In this document: positions 24,630 through 34,111 of the stretch, piece by piece
How positions within the stretch are numbered: the first letter of the stretch is position 1
Layout of the letters: each line of letters opens with the position of its first letter
Notes under the pieces: model-generated
What the model was told of the DNA's origin: nothing
The model's input: only the letters and a program-made list of their open reading frames with translations
Database searches by the model: none
Source: Pontibacter amylolyticus
GTDB lineage: Bacteria > Bacteroidota > Bacteroidia > Cytophagales > Hymenobacteraceae
Direction of reading: 5' to 3'
NCBI RefSeq assembly: GCF_014638845.1
Contig: NZ_BMFP01000002.1
Location: forward strand, 638,373-702,372
DNA: 64,000 nt
Position numbers and translations under genes: made by a program

Positions 24630-26447
24630 CTAAGACGCTCCTTCTGCATTGTGGAAGTAATCGAAAAGAATCTGGGCTTTGCGCTGACCCACTTCCTCTG
24701 TTAATTCCGCCAACGTAAGCTCCTTGAGTTTCTTTACGGACCTATACTTCTGAAGAAGCGCATCAGCCGTCGTGGGGCCTATACCTTTCACGTCTGTCAA
24801 CTCAGTCTTCAGTGTACCCGCATCTCGGCGTGAGCGGTGAAATGTGATGGCAAAGCGGTGTGCCTCATTCCGCAAGCGCTGAATCAGTTTAAGCGACTCC
24901 GACTTCTTATCAATGTATAGCGGAAGCTTATCACCCGGGTAAAAGATCTCTTCCAACCGTTTGGCTATACCTACAATCGCGATCTTACCCCACAGGTCAA
25001 GGTCTTTCAGCGCCTTAACGGCAAAGCTAAGCTGGCCCTTGCCGCCATCTATGATGATGAGTTGCGGCAACGGTTGATTCTCCTCTATCAGCCGCTTGTA
25101 ACGTCTTGTCACCACCTCGTACATCGACTCAAAGTCATTGGGGCCAACGACAGACTTGATATGGAAGTGACGGTAGTCCTTTTTGCTTGGCTTGCCGTTT
25201 TTAAAACACACCATCGAGGCAACCGGGTTGTCGCCCTGAAAGTTGGAGTTATCGAAGCATTCGATCTGGCGGGGCAGCTCAGTAAGGCGAAGGTCTTTCT
25301 TCAGCGTCTCTAGTACACGCATTTCTCGCTGCTCACTTAGGCCCTTGTTCTGCTCCTGACGACCTTCGCGCTCTTTGCGGAGGTACATGGCATTCTTCAA
25401 CGACAGGTTCAGCAGCTTGCGCTTATCTCCTATCTGGGGTTGGGTGATGGTGATGTTATCCAGCGGGAGGGTGAGCTCAATGTTGGTGATGATCTCACGG
25501 GAAGTACTCTCGAACTCGTGTCGCAGCTGCACAATAACCGTAGCAAGTAGTTCTTCGTCGCTTTCATCCAGCTTCTTGTGTAACTCCAACGATTGCGTTT
25601 GGATAATGGAGCCGTTCATGACTTTGAGGTAGTTCACAAAAGCGCACTTCTCGTTCGACGTGATCGAAAAGACATCGATATTCGAAAGCGTGTTGCTGAC
25701 TACTGTGGACTTGGCCTGGTAGTCTTCCAGCAGATCAAGTTTCTGCTTGTAGCGATGTGCCTGCTCATACTGATAATCAGCCGCAGCTTCCGCCATTCGC
25801 TCCTTGAAGTAAGTCTTCGCGATAGCCAGGTTACCCGAAAGGATACTTCTTATTTGGGTGATGTACTGGTTGTAGGTTGTCTCGTCTATCAGGTCTTCGC
25901 AAGGGCCTTTGCAGTTGCCGATGTGATACTCCAGGCATACCTTGAATTTGCCAGCAGCAATATTCTCCGGGGACAAATTATAGGTACACGTACGCAGAGG
26001 ATATAGCGTCCGGATAAGATCCAGCACGATGTGCATGGTGGTGCCGCTTGGGTAGGGACCGAAATACCGGGAACCGTCGTTTATCTTGTTGCGTGTGCTG
26101 ATGACCCGAGAGAAACGCTCGTTCACGATGCAAATATACGGATAGGTTTTCCCGTCCTTGAGCAGAATGTTGTACTTGGGCTGGTACTGTTTGATCAGGT
26201 TATTTTCCAGCAAAAAAGCGTCGGCCTCCGTGTCCACAATCGTGAACTCGATGTCCTTGATCCTGGAGATGAGCTTAAGCGTTTTTTTATTATGCTGGGC
26301 AGAGCGATTGAAATAGGAGCTGACACGCTTCCTAATATCAATCGCTTTGCCTACATAAATGATGCCCTCGTCATCAAAGAACTTGTAAATGCCCGGTTTA
26401 TGTGGTAAATGGGAAATCTTCTCCCGCAGCTTCTCGTTTGCAGCCAT
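24630..26447 (-). CDS. uvrC: Excinuclease ABC subunit C
   Basis: A 605-residue nuclease that makes both cuts during nucleotide excision repair with UvrA/UvrB. The N-terminal GIY-YIG domain is clear (KPGIYKFFDDEGIIYVGKA, RKRVSSYF). Then come a cysteine-bearing segment (YHIGNCKGPCEDLI), a UVR-type helical segment (AAADYQYEQAHRYKQKLDLL), the UvrC RNase H-like domain (ECFDNSNFQGDNPVASMVCF, LIIIDGGKGQLS) and a C-terminal helix-hairpin-helix (LTDVKGIGPTTADALL). Length is normal. It is the last gene of a minus-strand operon, 12 bases after the PBP gene. Confidence 0.97.
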   Translation of the reverse strand: MAANEKLREKISHLPHKPGIYKFFDDEGIIYVGKAIDIRKRVSSYFNRSAQHNKKTLKLISRIKDIEFTIVDTEADAFLLENNLIKQYQPKYNILLKDGKTYPYICIVNERFSRVISTRNKINDGSRYFGPYPSGTTMHIVLDLIRTLYPLRTCTYNLSPENIAAGKFKVCLEYHIGNCKGPCEDLIDETTYNQYITQIRSILSGNLAIAKTYFKERMAEAAADYQYEQAHRYKQKLDLLEDYQAKSTVVSNTLSNIDVFSITSNEKCAFVNYLKVMNGSIIQTQSLELHKKLDESDEELLATVIVQLRHEFESTSREIITNIELTLPLDNITITQPQIGDKRKLLNLSLKNAMYLRKEREGRQEQNKGLSEQREMRVLETLKKDLRLTELPRQIECFDNSNFQGDNPVASMVCFKNGKPSKKDYRHFHIKSVVGPNDFESMYEVVTRRYKRLIEENQPLPQLIIIDGGKGQLSFAVKALKDLDLWGKIAIVGIAKRLEEIFYPGDKLPLYIDKKSESLKLIQRLRNEAHRFAITFHRSRRDAGTLKTELTDVKGIGPTTADALLQKYRSVKKLKELTLAELTEEVGQRKAQILFDYFHNAEGAS

Positions 26448-26459
26448 GCTTAATTTTCA

Positions 26460-28766
26460 TTAGAAAGCATCTAAGTCGATCGGGGCAGGAACCTGGTAAA
26501 ACTCGTCTTGCTGCGAAGAGTCTACCGGCATGCCATTGTTATACTTAGCGCAATCTAATTCTACCGATAAAGGCGTAGAAGGTTTAGGGAACGGGTCTTT
26601 TGATCTTTCCAGTGATTTGTCGGCGTATACCTTTTGCATGAAGTTACCATAGATCGGCATCGCCAGTTTGTTACCCTGACCCAGCGCAATGGTACGGAAG
26701 TGGATAGAGCGGTCATCGCCACCCACCCAGGCACCTGCCACCAGATCAGGCGTTATGCCCATGAACCAGGCATCCGAGTAGTTCTGGGTCGTACCCGTTT
26801 TACCGCCAATCTCGTTTTTGAGTCCGTTGCGGTGGCGCAGGCCGTAATAGGCAGTACCACCCGGCTCAGCAGCCGCTTTTAGCATATGCACCATCATATA
26901 GGCAGTTTCTTCGCTGAGCGCATCTACTGTCTTTGGCACAAACTCATGCAACACGTTACCGTGCTTGTCTTCGATACGGGTAATGAAATTTGGTTCTATC
27001 CAGGTTCCGCTGTTCACATATGTGCCGTACGCGCCTACCATGTCATAGAGTGTCACGTCGTTTACACCCAATGCGAGTGATGGATTCGCCTCGAGCGGGG
27101 TAGTGATACCCATGCGCCTGGCTGTCTTAACCAGTGTTTCAGCGCCGAGCTTGTTTACCAGGAAAGCAGAGATAGAGTTCACGGACTGGGCCATGGCTTT
27201 GCGCAATGTGAACTTTTCGCCGGAGAACTTATTATCGGCATTGTTCGGGCACCACATCGTACCGTCGCCCAAAGGTATACACACCTGCGTGTCGAGCGTT
27301 TCGTAGCATGGGTAATAGCCGTTTTCGATGGCAGCGGTGTACAGGAAAGGCTTGAACACAGAACCCGGCTGGCGCGCGCCCTGTTTCACGTGGTCGTACT
27401 TGAAGTGCTTGTAGTTGATGCCACCCACCCAAGCCTTGATATGGCCCGTTTGTGGCTCCATGGCCATGAAACCGGTGTGTAGGTAGTGCTTGTAATGCTT
27501 AAGCGAGTCAAGAGGACTCATCATCACTTCCTTCTCCCCGTCGTAGGTGAAGATCGTCATTGGGATCTTCTTGTTCAGGTAGAAGTTGATAGAATCCTGG
27601 TTGCCATCAAATTGCCTGTTCAGGTTGCGGTAGCGGTCGGTCCGCTTAATGGCTGTCTGCAGAAAGTCCGGGATTTCCTTGCCCTGGCGATCGATCCAGG
27701 GGTTGCGGCCTTTCCAGTGGGAGAAGAACTCTTTCTGGCGGTCCTTCATGTGCTCCTCCACAGCCTGCTCGGCATACTGCTGCATGCGCGAGTCGATGGT
27801 AGTATAGATCTTCAGGCCGTCGGCATACAGGTCATAGCCGTTCTCGCGGCACCACTTCAGCAAAAACTTGCTGGCTTCGGTACGGAAATAAGGTGCCAGA
27901 CCTACGTTTTGGTTTTCAACACGGTACTTTAGCGCGATATCAGTTTCTTTCAGGCTGTCATACTCAGCCTGCGTCATATAGCCGTACTTCACCATCTGCG
28001 AAAGCACCACATTGCGGCGATGCTTCGAGTTTTCCGGGTTGAATTTCGGGCTATAGAAGTTGGGGTTCTTGAACAGACCTACCAGCACGGCTGACTCCTG
28101 CACCTCCAGGTCGCTGGCATTTTTACCAAAAAACGTCTTCGAAGCCGATTGTATGCCAAAGGCGTTGCTGCCAAACTCGAAGATGTTCAGGTACATGGTC
28201 ATGATCTCCTGCTTCGTATAGGACTGCTCCAGCTTCACGGCCATGATCCACTCCTTTGTTTTGTGGATAAGCGTACGAAAGCCCGGCTTGTCGTTGAGGT
28301 AGCCGTTGTTCAGTTCTTCGCCACGGGTACGGAACAGGTTTTTGGCCAGCTGCTGCGTGAGGGTACTGCCACCGCCCTTAGAGGCGCCGATCATCAGGGA
28401 GCCGGCCACACGTGCCATCGCCTCCGGGTCTATACCTGAGTGTTCTTCAAAACGGATGTCCTCTGTTGCCATCAGGGCATGCACAAAATTCTCAGGCAGG
28501 TCCGAAAACTCGATTGGGGTGCGGTTCTCGCGGAAGTACTTGCCCAGTTCCTTGTTGTCGGCTGAGTAAAGCACCGAGGAAAGGGCGCTTTTCGGGTTCT
28601 CGAGGGTACGCATGTTGGGCAGGTCCCCGAACAAATTCAGGAAATTGACGCTGACCGCATAAATGTAAAGTATGAACACAGCCAGGCCACTCAGGAAGAG
28701 GAGCCAGAGTGTGGAAATGATCTTAGGGAATACCGTTTTTGGTTTTGGGCGGGTGGTTGTTGCCAT
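26460..28766 (-). CDS. mrcA: Class A penicillin-binding protein (PBP1A)
   Basis: A 768-residue inner-membrane enzyme that polymerises and crosslinks peptidoglycan. One membrane anchor is near residue 20-40. The glycosyltransferase 51 domain holds EDIRFEEHSGID and GGGSTLTQQLAKNLF. The transpeptidase domain holds the serine motif SVFK (Ser469), SVNS, and KTGTT (656-660). Length is typical. Its start is one base from the stop of the porW/sprE gene, so the two are translationally close. Whether the pairing with a type IX protein has meaning is unknown. Confidence 0.95.
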   Translation of the reverse strand: MATTTRPKPKTVFPKIISTLWLLFLSGLAVFILYIYAVSVNFLNLFGDLPNMRTLENPKSALSSVLYSADNKELGKYFRENRTPIEFSDLPENFVHALMATEDIRFEEHSGIDPEAMARVAGSLMIGASKGGGSTLTQQLAKNLFRTRGEELNNGYLNDKPGFRTLIHKTKEWIMAVKLEQSYTKQEIMTMYLNIFEFGSNAFGIQSASKTFFGKNASDLEVQESAVLVGLFKNPNFYSPKFNPENSKHRRNVVLSQMVKYGYMTQAEYDSLKETDIALKYRVENQNVGLAPYFRTEASKFLLKWCRENGYDLYADGLKIYTTIDSRMQQYAEQAVEEHMKDRQKEFFSHWKGRNPWIDRQGKEIPDFLQTAIKRTDRYRNLNRQFDGNQDSINFYLNKKIPMTIFTYDGEKEVMMSPLDSLKHYKHYLHTGFMAMEPQTGHIKAWVGGINYKHFKYDHVKQGARQPGSVFKPFLYTAAIENGYYPCYETLDTQVCIPLGDGTMWCPNNADNKFSGEKFTLRKAMAQSVNSISAFLVNKLGAETLVKTARRMGITTPLEANPSLALGVNDVTLYDMVGAYGTYVNSGTWIEPNFITRIEDKHGNVLHEFVPKTVDALSEETAYMMVHMLKAAAEPGGTAYYGLRHRNGLKNEIGGKTGTTQNYSDAWFMGITPDLVAGAWVGGDDRSIHFRTIALGQGNKLAMPIYGNFMQKVYADKSLERSKDPFPKPSTPLSVELDCAKYNNGMPVDSSQQDEFYQVPAPIDLDAF

Positions 28767-28767
28767 G

Positions 28768-31668
28768 TTAATTATTCGTTCTGAAGTAATTCAGATATTC
28801 TTCTACATCCTTCTTCTGCAGCAACTTCTGCCAGTTCGCGGATGATATTGCAAAGGTAATGAATTCTACGCCTCGAATTTTGCCTATCGGGGATTGCGGC
28901 GCTTTTTGTTTTATGGTATAAGTCTGTGCCTCTTTCATGTTCGGAAATGCCCGCAACAGCAGTACACCTCTGCCAGCATCAAAAGGCTGCTGCTCCAATG
29001 CCAGCTTCTGGTTGCGGAAGTAAGTGTTGTTATACTTCTCATACTTAGCCCCAATGTCCTTGAAAGCGGCATGCTCCGTCGGGTATAGCATTACAAAATA
29101 GTAAGCCGAATCAGGGACACCGGTATAGGCCATTGGATCAGCGGCAGGCGGCTGTACTGCTGGTGCCTGAGCCCTTGCGGTGTCTTGTGCTATACCTGTT
29201 GTATCCAAAGGCGTGCCAGTCTGGGCAGCGGTAGTGGTTGTATCCTGACGGGCAGGTATAGGATCAGGTATAGCATTCAGGTTGAGCGGGCGCGGCTGCT
29301 GTGCTGCTGTGTTGCGTTCGCGTGCCGATGCCATTGCGATACTGTTGCTGACCCGTTGCTCTGGTGTGCGCTCGTCTAGTTTGATGGCGGTAGGCGCCGC
29401 CGGTGCTTCCTGACGGAGCTGTTGCTTGCTTTCGAGGTCCTGGTAGCGCTTCAGCAACTCGTCGGCGCGCGGGGCCAGCGGACTGGATGGGTGCTGTTGC
29501 TTGAAGGCGAGCAGTTGCTGTCGGAGCAACTCGGGTCTTTCGGAACGGGCTGTGATCATCACATGCAGGAAAGCTGCTTTGTCCGGAATGTCGTTGAGCG
29601 GGTATACCTGGCTTAGTTCTGTCAGCAACGTGGTGGCCTGCTGGTATTCGCCCTGTTCGTACTGTGCATAAGCAGAGTCATAGAGGGCGTGCGCCTTGAT
29701 GTTGTTGAGGGCGTTCTGACTCAGGAAGTTCGGGTCGTCTACCAGTTTGGCATAGATCGTATTCGGAAACTGCTGCTTGATCTTAGCATAGTAAATGTCT
29801 TTCTGCTCACTGCCTGCCCGGCTATAAATCAGGTATAGACTATAGTGTGCCTCGGCCGCATGCTCGGATTGCGGGAATCGCTGCAGAAACTTCTCGTAAG
29901 TAGCCGTCGCGTCTTCCGGTGAGTTGAGCTTTTGTGCATAAATATTGCCCAGTCGGAACATCGCATCTTCCAGCAGTTTCTCGGATTGCTGTAAAGCCAG
30001 CGTGGTGGTCGGGATGTTCTGCAGGTAGGTATCGACCTGTGTCTGCAGTCGGGCGGAGCGGCTTTCTTCGGTTTCAGCTGCTGCGGTGTCGGCAGGAGCG
30101 TCCATCGCTACCACTTCTTCCTGACCTCCCACAGTCTCGCCACGGCTCAACAGTCGCCAGTTGTCCTGCAGCGGTCGATCGCCCCAGCGCCGCACGAACT
30201 CAGAACGGGCTGTGGCCAGGGCGGCCGGGTTATCAAAATAGAATACGCCTCCTGTATTGCCGTTTCCTGCCGCAGCCGCCGGATTATTACGGCCTCCAAC
30301 GGTTACAGCTGCTTGTTGCTCCTGTGCGCGTCGGCCCTGGCGCTGTTTTTCCTGCTCCAGTTGTTTGGCCTGCTCCTGTAGGCGCGCTTCCTCTTCCTGC
30401 TGTACCAGGTTTTGAACAAAAGCCAGGCGTTCGCCTTCGCTTAGAGACGCCAGTCGCTGCAGACTGTCCTGCAACTGGATCGTGTTGTACTGCTTGGTGA
30501 AGTCAGCCAGGACGTTGCGGCGCTCGAGTACCTGCTCATATTCCAGGGCCTGCTGCGGGTATACCTGCACGGCGCTGTCGTAGTAGGCTTGCGCCAGATC
30601 ATACTTGTTCAGGTTCTCAAAATAGATCTCACCGGCCAGCAAATAGGTATAGGCTTTCTGGTTAGGTATAGTGCCCGGTGTTTTCAGGGACTCCTCTATG
30701 TTCTGCAGTGCTTTGTCGTAGTGCTGCTGGCGGCGCTCAAACACAGCCATCTCGTAATAGATCTTGTCGCGGTACTCAGTGTTCTTCTCGTCGCGCAGCA
30801 TTTTCTGGTAGTAACCCGCAATGCGGTTCAGGTCCTGTGCATCGTCCAGCTCTGACACCTGGCCCAGGTATAGGCGGCTGAAAAAGCCCAGGTCGTAAGG
30901 CGGGTTGCGGCGCAGGATGCGGCTGTACTGCTGGTAGGCCTCTTTGCTCTGGCCACGGTCCTGGTACAGCCGCGCCAGCGAAAAGCGCACGCGCGACTGG
31001 GCATCCCGATTCGTGAAGTTCGGCAGCGACAGGTCCAGGTTCTCGATTACGGCAGCAGTATCGCCTTGCATGAGGTGGTACTCGGCGCGGGTAAGGTATA
31101 GCTCACGGGCATTGTCGCGGTTCAGGCGCTCCTTGCGCAAAAACTCCGATACCTGCCAGGCATTGTCTGTCTCCCCTAGTTTCAGGAAAGAGCGCATCAG
31201 CCACACTAGCGCCTCGTGTTTCACGTGGCGGTCTTTGCCTGTGGAGTTTACATACCTAAAAGTCTGGGCGGCCTCCGGAAAGTTGAGTTCATAGAAGCGC
31301 ACCTTGCCGATGACCAGGTAGCTGTCGTCGATCCATTTGCTGTTCGGGTGGTACTGAATCGGGAAAGAAGCCTTTTTGATGACATCCTCCAGGTCGGCGA
31401 CGTGCGCCTTATAGGTGGCAGAGTCAATGGGCGGGAAAATGGGCAGAGGCCTGTTGTAATCGTAAACGGTCTGGTCCTGTATGCTTTTTTCGATGGCATC
31501 CAGTTTCTCTTTCGCTAAAAAGTAGCCATTGTAGCGTGCCGTGGTGTTATGATAGGCTTTGCTGAGCGGATTGTTGCGCTCAGCAGAACAGCCCGCCAGC
31601 AAGAGGCAGGCCAGCACGAAGAGAAGGTATGGTGAGTTTTTGCTCAAAGTATCGATTATGTGCCGCAT
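28768..31668 (-). CDS. porW: Type IX secretion lipoprotein PorW/SprE
   Basis: A 966-residue outer-membrane lipoprotein (lipobox LAGC, about Cys27) with many tetratricopeptide-type repeats through residues 90-780. PorW (Porphyromonas) and SprE (Flavobacterium) are needed for type IX secretion and gliding. The diagnostic N-terminus is NPLSKAYHNTTARYNGYFLAKEKL. A Gln/Arg-rich stretch (about 415-450) and a proline/alanine-rich linker (about 770-860) precede a short C-terminal domain (YYFVMLYPTEHAAFKDI). First gene of porW-mrcA-uvrC. The two other type IX blocks in this window lie 7 kb away. Confidence 0.88.
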   Translation of the reverse strand: MRHIIDTLSKNSPYLLFVLACLLLAGCSAERNNPLSKAYHNTTARYNGYFLAKEKLDAIEKSIQDQTVYDYNRPLPIFPPIDSATYKAHVADLEDVIKKASFPIQYHPNSKWIDDSYLVIGKVRFYELNFPEAAQTFRYVNSTGKDRHVKHEALVWLMRSFLKLGETDNAWQVSEFLRKERLNRDNARELYLTRAEYHLMQGDTAAVIENLDLSLPNFTNRDAQSRVRFSLARLYQDRGQSKEAYQQYSRILRRNPPYDLGFFSRLYLGQVSELDDAQDLNRIAGYYQKMLRDEKNTEYRDKIYYEMAVFERRQQHYDKALQNIEESLKTPGTIPNQKAYTYLLAGEIYFENLNKYDLAQAYYDSAVQVYPQQALEYEQVLERRNVLADFTKQYNTIQLQDSLQRLASLSEGERLAFVQNLVQQEEEARLQEQAKQLEQEKQRQGRRAQEQQAAVTVGGRNNPAAAAGNGNTGGVFYFDNPAALATARSEFVRRWGDRPLQDNWRLLSRGETVGGQEEVVAMDAPADTAAAETEESRSARLQTQVDTYLQNIPTTTLALQQSEKLLEDAMFRLGNIYAQKLNSPEDATATYEKFLQRFPQSEHAAEAHYSLYLIYSRAGSEQKDIYYAKIKQQFPNTIYAKLVDDPNFLSQNALNNIKAHALYDSAYAQYEQGEYQQATTLLTELSQVYPLNDIPDKAAFLHVMITARSERPELLRQQLLAFKQQHPSSPLAPRADELLKRYQDLESKQQLRQEAPAAPTAIKLDERTPEQRVSNSIAMASARERNTAAQQPRPLNLNAIPDPIPARQDTTTTAAQTGTPLDTTGIAQDTARAQAPAVQPPAADPMAYTGVPDSAYYFVMLYPTEHAAFKDIGAKYEKYNNTYFRNQKLALEQQPFDAGRGVLLLRAFPNMKEAQTYTIKQKAPQSPIGKIRGVEFITFAISSANWQKLLQKKDVEEYLNYFRTNN

Positions 31669-31760
31669 AAATGGCCCGCCCTGCGCTTATCTTATGATAA
31701 CGGCCTGGCTATACCTGAAAGTATCCAAGCTGAAACGGCGCGCAAGCTGAAAACCATCTA

Positions 31761-31768
31761 CAAAAATA
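31761..31768 (-). promoter_or_regulatory. Candidate -7 element for porW-mrcA-uvrC
   Basis: On the minus strand TATTTTTG matches TAnnTTTG exactly. The -33 position has only a partial match. The predicted leader is about 85-90 bases. Confidence 0.45.
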
Positions 31769-31928
31769 CAATAATATGCCAATTATGTAAGGGCCCGGGA
31801 ATAAAGCCTGAAGTCCGCTATTGAACTATAGAAAATAAGAAATGGTTTCAGGCCTCAGAAGGCTGCGGAAACGCACCGAAAAGCTGGCGAATTAAAGTGG
31901 AATTGCACAGAAGCCCATGAAAAAAGTG

Positions 31929-31936
31929 TAATTTTG
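31929..31936 (+). promoter_or_regulatory. Candidate -7 element for the atp operon
   Basis: TAATTTTG matches TAnnTTTG exactly. A TTGC lies 22 bases upstream as a poor -33. Transcription would start about 40 bases before atpZ, placing the 18-bp tandem repeat in the leader. Confidence 0.5.
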
Positions 31937-31945
31937 TAAATCATT

Positions 31946-31981
31946 GATAAACAACCCAGCGCAGATAAACAACCCAGCGCA
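31946..31981 (+). repeat. 18-bp perfect tandem duplication abutting the atpZ start codon
   Basis: GATAAACAACCCAGCGCA occurs at 31946-31963 and 31964-31981. The last A of the second copy is the first base of the atpZ ATG. Confidence 0.95.
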
Positions 31982-32211
31982 TGTCACAGCCAGACGAACA
32001 AAAGCCGAAGGGCGAGGACTCTTTTAAAGGCTACCTGAAGTATTCAGGGCTGGCCTTCCAGATGATCGGGGCGATGGTGCTGGCCGCCTGGGGCGGGTCG
32101 AAGCTGGACGATTACATGGGCAACGAGAACCCCTGGATGACGATCGTGCTGCTGGTTTTGGCGGTGGTGGCCTCTATGGTGTTGGTAATAGTATCCTTAA
32201 ATAAAAAGTAA
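31981..32211 (+). CDS. atpZ: AtpZ/AtpI-family protein
   Basis: A 76-residue protein with two membrane segments (about 25-45 and 53-72) and a charged N-terminus. The pattern GLAFQMIGAMVLAAWGGSKLDDYMG matches the AtpZ/AtpI family, which helps assemble the F-type ATP synthase c-ring or carries magnesium. It is first in the atp operon, as usual. The ATG falls at the end of an 18-bp tandem duplication. Confidence 0.88.
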   Translation: MSQPDEQKPKGEDSFKGYLKYSGLAFQMIGAMVLAAWGGSKLDDYMGNENPWMTIVLLVLAVVASMVLVIVSLNKK

Positions 32212-32216
32212 GCGCA

Positions 32217-32600
32217 TTGAAATTCTTTAAAAACCTCCTCATTTTCACAGGTGTTGTGAGCATCGGCATCGGCCTGCTCTCATTTTATACTGGCACAGCA
32301 CTCCTTCACCCGCTAATCTGGTATATTTTAGGTTTTATGGTCTTTGTCACAGCCCTGGCCTTTTATGTGTCGCGGCTGGGCGTGGGCTACGACCCGGATA
32401 ACTTCCAGCTGTACTATTTTGGCTCGATGGGCTTCCGGATGATTCTCAGCATCGCTGTGATATTTGTTTACATCTACATGTACTCCGAGAACGAGCTGCA
32501 GTTCGTTTTCAACTTCTTCGCGTTATATTTTCTATTTACCGGGTTTGAAATCTACAGCTTAATAACTAACTTCGCACCGCAATTGAAAAAGCAAAGCTAG
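32217..32600 (+). CDS. Small membrane protein of the atp operon
   Basis: A 127-residue protein with four predicted membrane segments (about 8-27, 31-50, 69-87, 93-112). It lies between atpZ and atpB, the slot often taken by an AtpI-like protein in Bacteroidota. No certain family was recognised; a helper in ATP synthase assembly is inferred from position. The start appears to be a TTG at 32217, five bases after the atpZ stop; no ATG is near. Confidence 0.72.
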   Translation: MKFFKNLLIFTGVVSIGIGLLSFYTGTALLHPLIWYILGFMVFVTALAFYVSRLGVGYDPDNFQLYYFGSMGFRMILSIAVIFVYIYMYSENELQFVFNFFALYFLFTGFEIYSLITNFAPQLKKQS

Positions 32601-32644
32601 AAATAGCTTTTGTAGATTTTAACTTTGCTTCTAAATCTCTCTTA

Positions 32645-33679
32645 ATGAAGAAGTTATTTATTTTACTGTTTTCCTTCCTTACGATCTCTGCCCATGCAGA
32701 GGCTGCAGCGGAAGGCGGCGAGTTCAAGCCAGGCGACTTGATCATGCATCACATCGCGGATGATTACACCTGGCATTTTGCTGACGGTGTAACGCTATAC
32801 CTCCCGGTTATCCTGATTGATAACGGGACGCCAAAGGTGTTTTCATCCAGTAACTTCTATGACGAAAACCATGCGCTGGTGCCTTACGAAGGCTATGTGC
32901 TGAACCACGGCCATATCTACCGTGCGGATGCCAATGGACAGCCGGCAGCAGATCAGTCTTCCCTTCTGGACTTCTCTATAACGAAAAACGTGGCGTCTCT
33001 TTTTGCCAGTGTTATTCTGCTGTTTGCCGTGTTCCTGACCATTGCCGGAAGCTACAAGAAAAACAGAGGGAAAGCACCGAACGGTATTCAGTCTTTCTTC
33101 GAGCCGATCATCATTTTCGTGCGTGACGAAATCGCCAAGGGCAACATCGGTCCGAAGTATGAGCGCTACATGCCATACCTGCTGACGATCTTCTTCTTTA
33201 TCTGGTTTAACAACCTGCTCGGCCTGATGCCGGGTGGCGCCAACCTGACCGGTAACATCGCGGTAACGCTGGTACTGGCCACACTGACGCTTCTGATCAC
33301 TGTGTTTAGCGGCAATAAGAGTTACTGGTCGCATATATTTGCTACGCCTGGCGTACCTGCCTGGCTGGCTCCCATCATGATTCCGGTGGAACTGATCGGT
33401 ATCCTGACAAAGCCATTCTCCCTGATGGTTCGACTTTTCGCCAACATCACGGCCGGTCACATCATCATCCTGTCGCTGTTCAGCCTCATCTTTATCTTTC
33501 AAAGTGTTGCGGTAGCACCGATAAGCGTGGCGTTTGCCATCTTCATGTTCTTCCTGGAGTTACTGGTAGCCCTGCTGCAGGCGTACATCTTCACCCTGCT
33601 GTCAGCGATGTACTTCGGTGGCGCAGTAGAGGAGCATGACCACGTGGGCGATCACGGCCACGGAGACGGCGCACATTAA
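32645..33679 (+). CDS. atpB: ATP synthase F0 subunit a
   Basis: A 344-residue inner-membrane subunit carrying the two proton half-channels. It has an N-terminal signal peptide (MKKLFILLFSFLTISAHAEA), a periplasmic domain of about 90 residues as in other Bacteroidota, then five or six membrane segments. The essential arginine lies in KPFSLMVRLFANITAGH, with LGLMPGGANLTGN earlier. A His/Asp-rich C-terminus (EEHDHVGDHGHGDGAH) is unusual and may bind metal or be harmless. It is followed by atpE after 37 bases. Confidence 0.95.
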   Translation: MKKLFILLFSFLTISAHAEAAAEGGEFKPGDLIMHHIADDYTWHFADGVTLYLPVILIDNGTPKVFSSSNFYDENHALVPYEGYVLNHGHIYRADANGQPAADQSSLLDFSITKNVASLFASVILLFAVFLTIAGSYKKNRGKAPNGIQSFFEPIIIFVRDEIAKGNIGPKYERYMPYLLTIFFFIWFNNLLGLMPGGANLTGNIAVTLVLATLTLLITVFSGNKSYWSHIFATPGVPAWLAPIMIPVELIGILTKPFSLMVRLFANITAGHIIILSLFSLIFIFQSVAVAPISVAFAIFMFFLELLVALLQAYIFTLLSAMYFGGAVEEHDHVGDHGHGDGAH

Positions 33680-33698
33680 TCTGTTTTTTATTTTTTAA

Positions 33699-33980
<282 letters not shown>

Positions 33981-33994
33981 TATCCTTTGTATTT

Positions 33995-34032
33995 GGTCTC
34001 TCGTCCGGACGCATGGTCCGGACGGAGAGGTC
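33995..34032 (+). promoter_or_regulatory. Intercistronic hairpin between atpE and atpF
   Basis: CTCTCGTCCGGAC pairs with GTCCGGACGGAGAG (one bulged G) around a short loop. There is no T-run, so it is more likely an mRNA stability or processing element than a terminator. Confidence 0.65.
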
Positions 34033-34111
34033 AAAATAGTTAAATAGTTAAAAGCCCTGCCGGTGAGAGCCGGTGAACTGATTAAAACCTAATTATTCAA
34101 ATTCATACACA

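Larger units (their letters stand above)
31669..31980. other. 312-base divergent intergenic region porW / atpZ
   Basis: No ORF or RNA gene was seen. It holds candidate -7 elements for both directions, one TATACCT motif and an 18-bp tandem repeat at the atpZ end. Confidence 0.7.
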
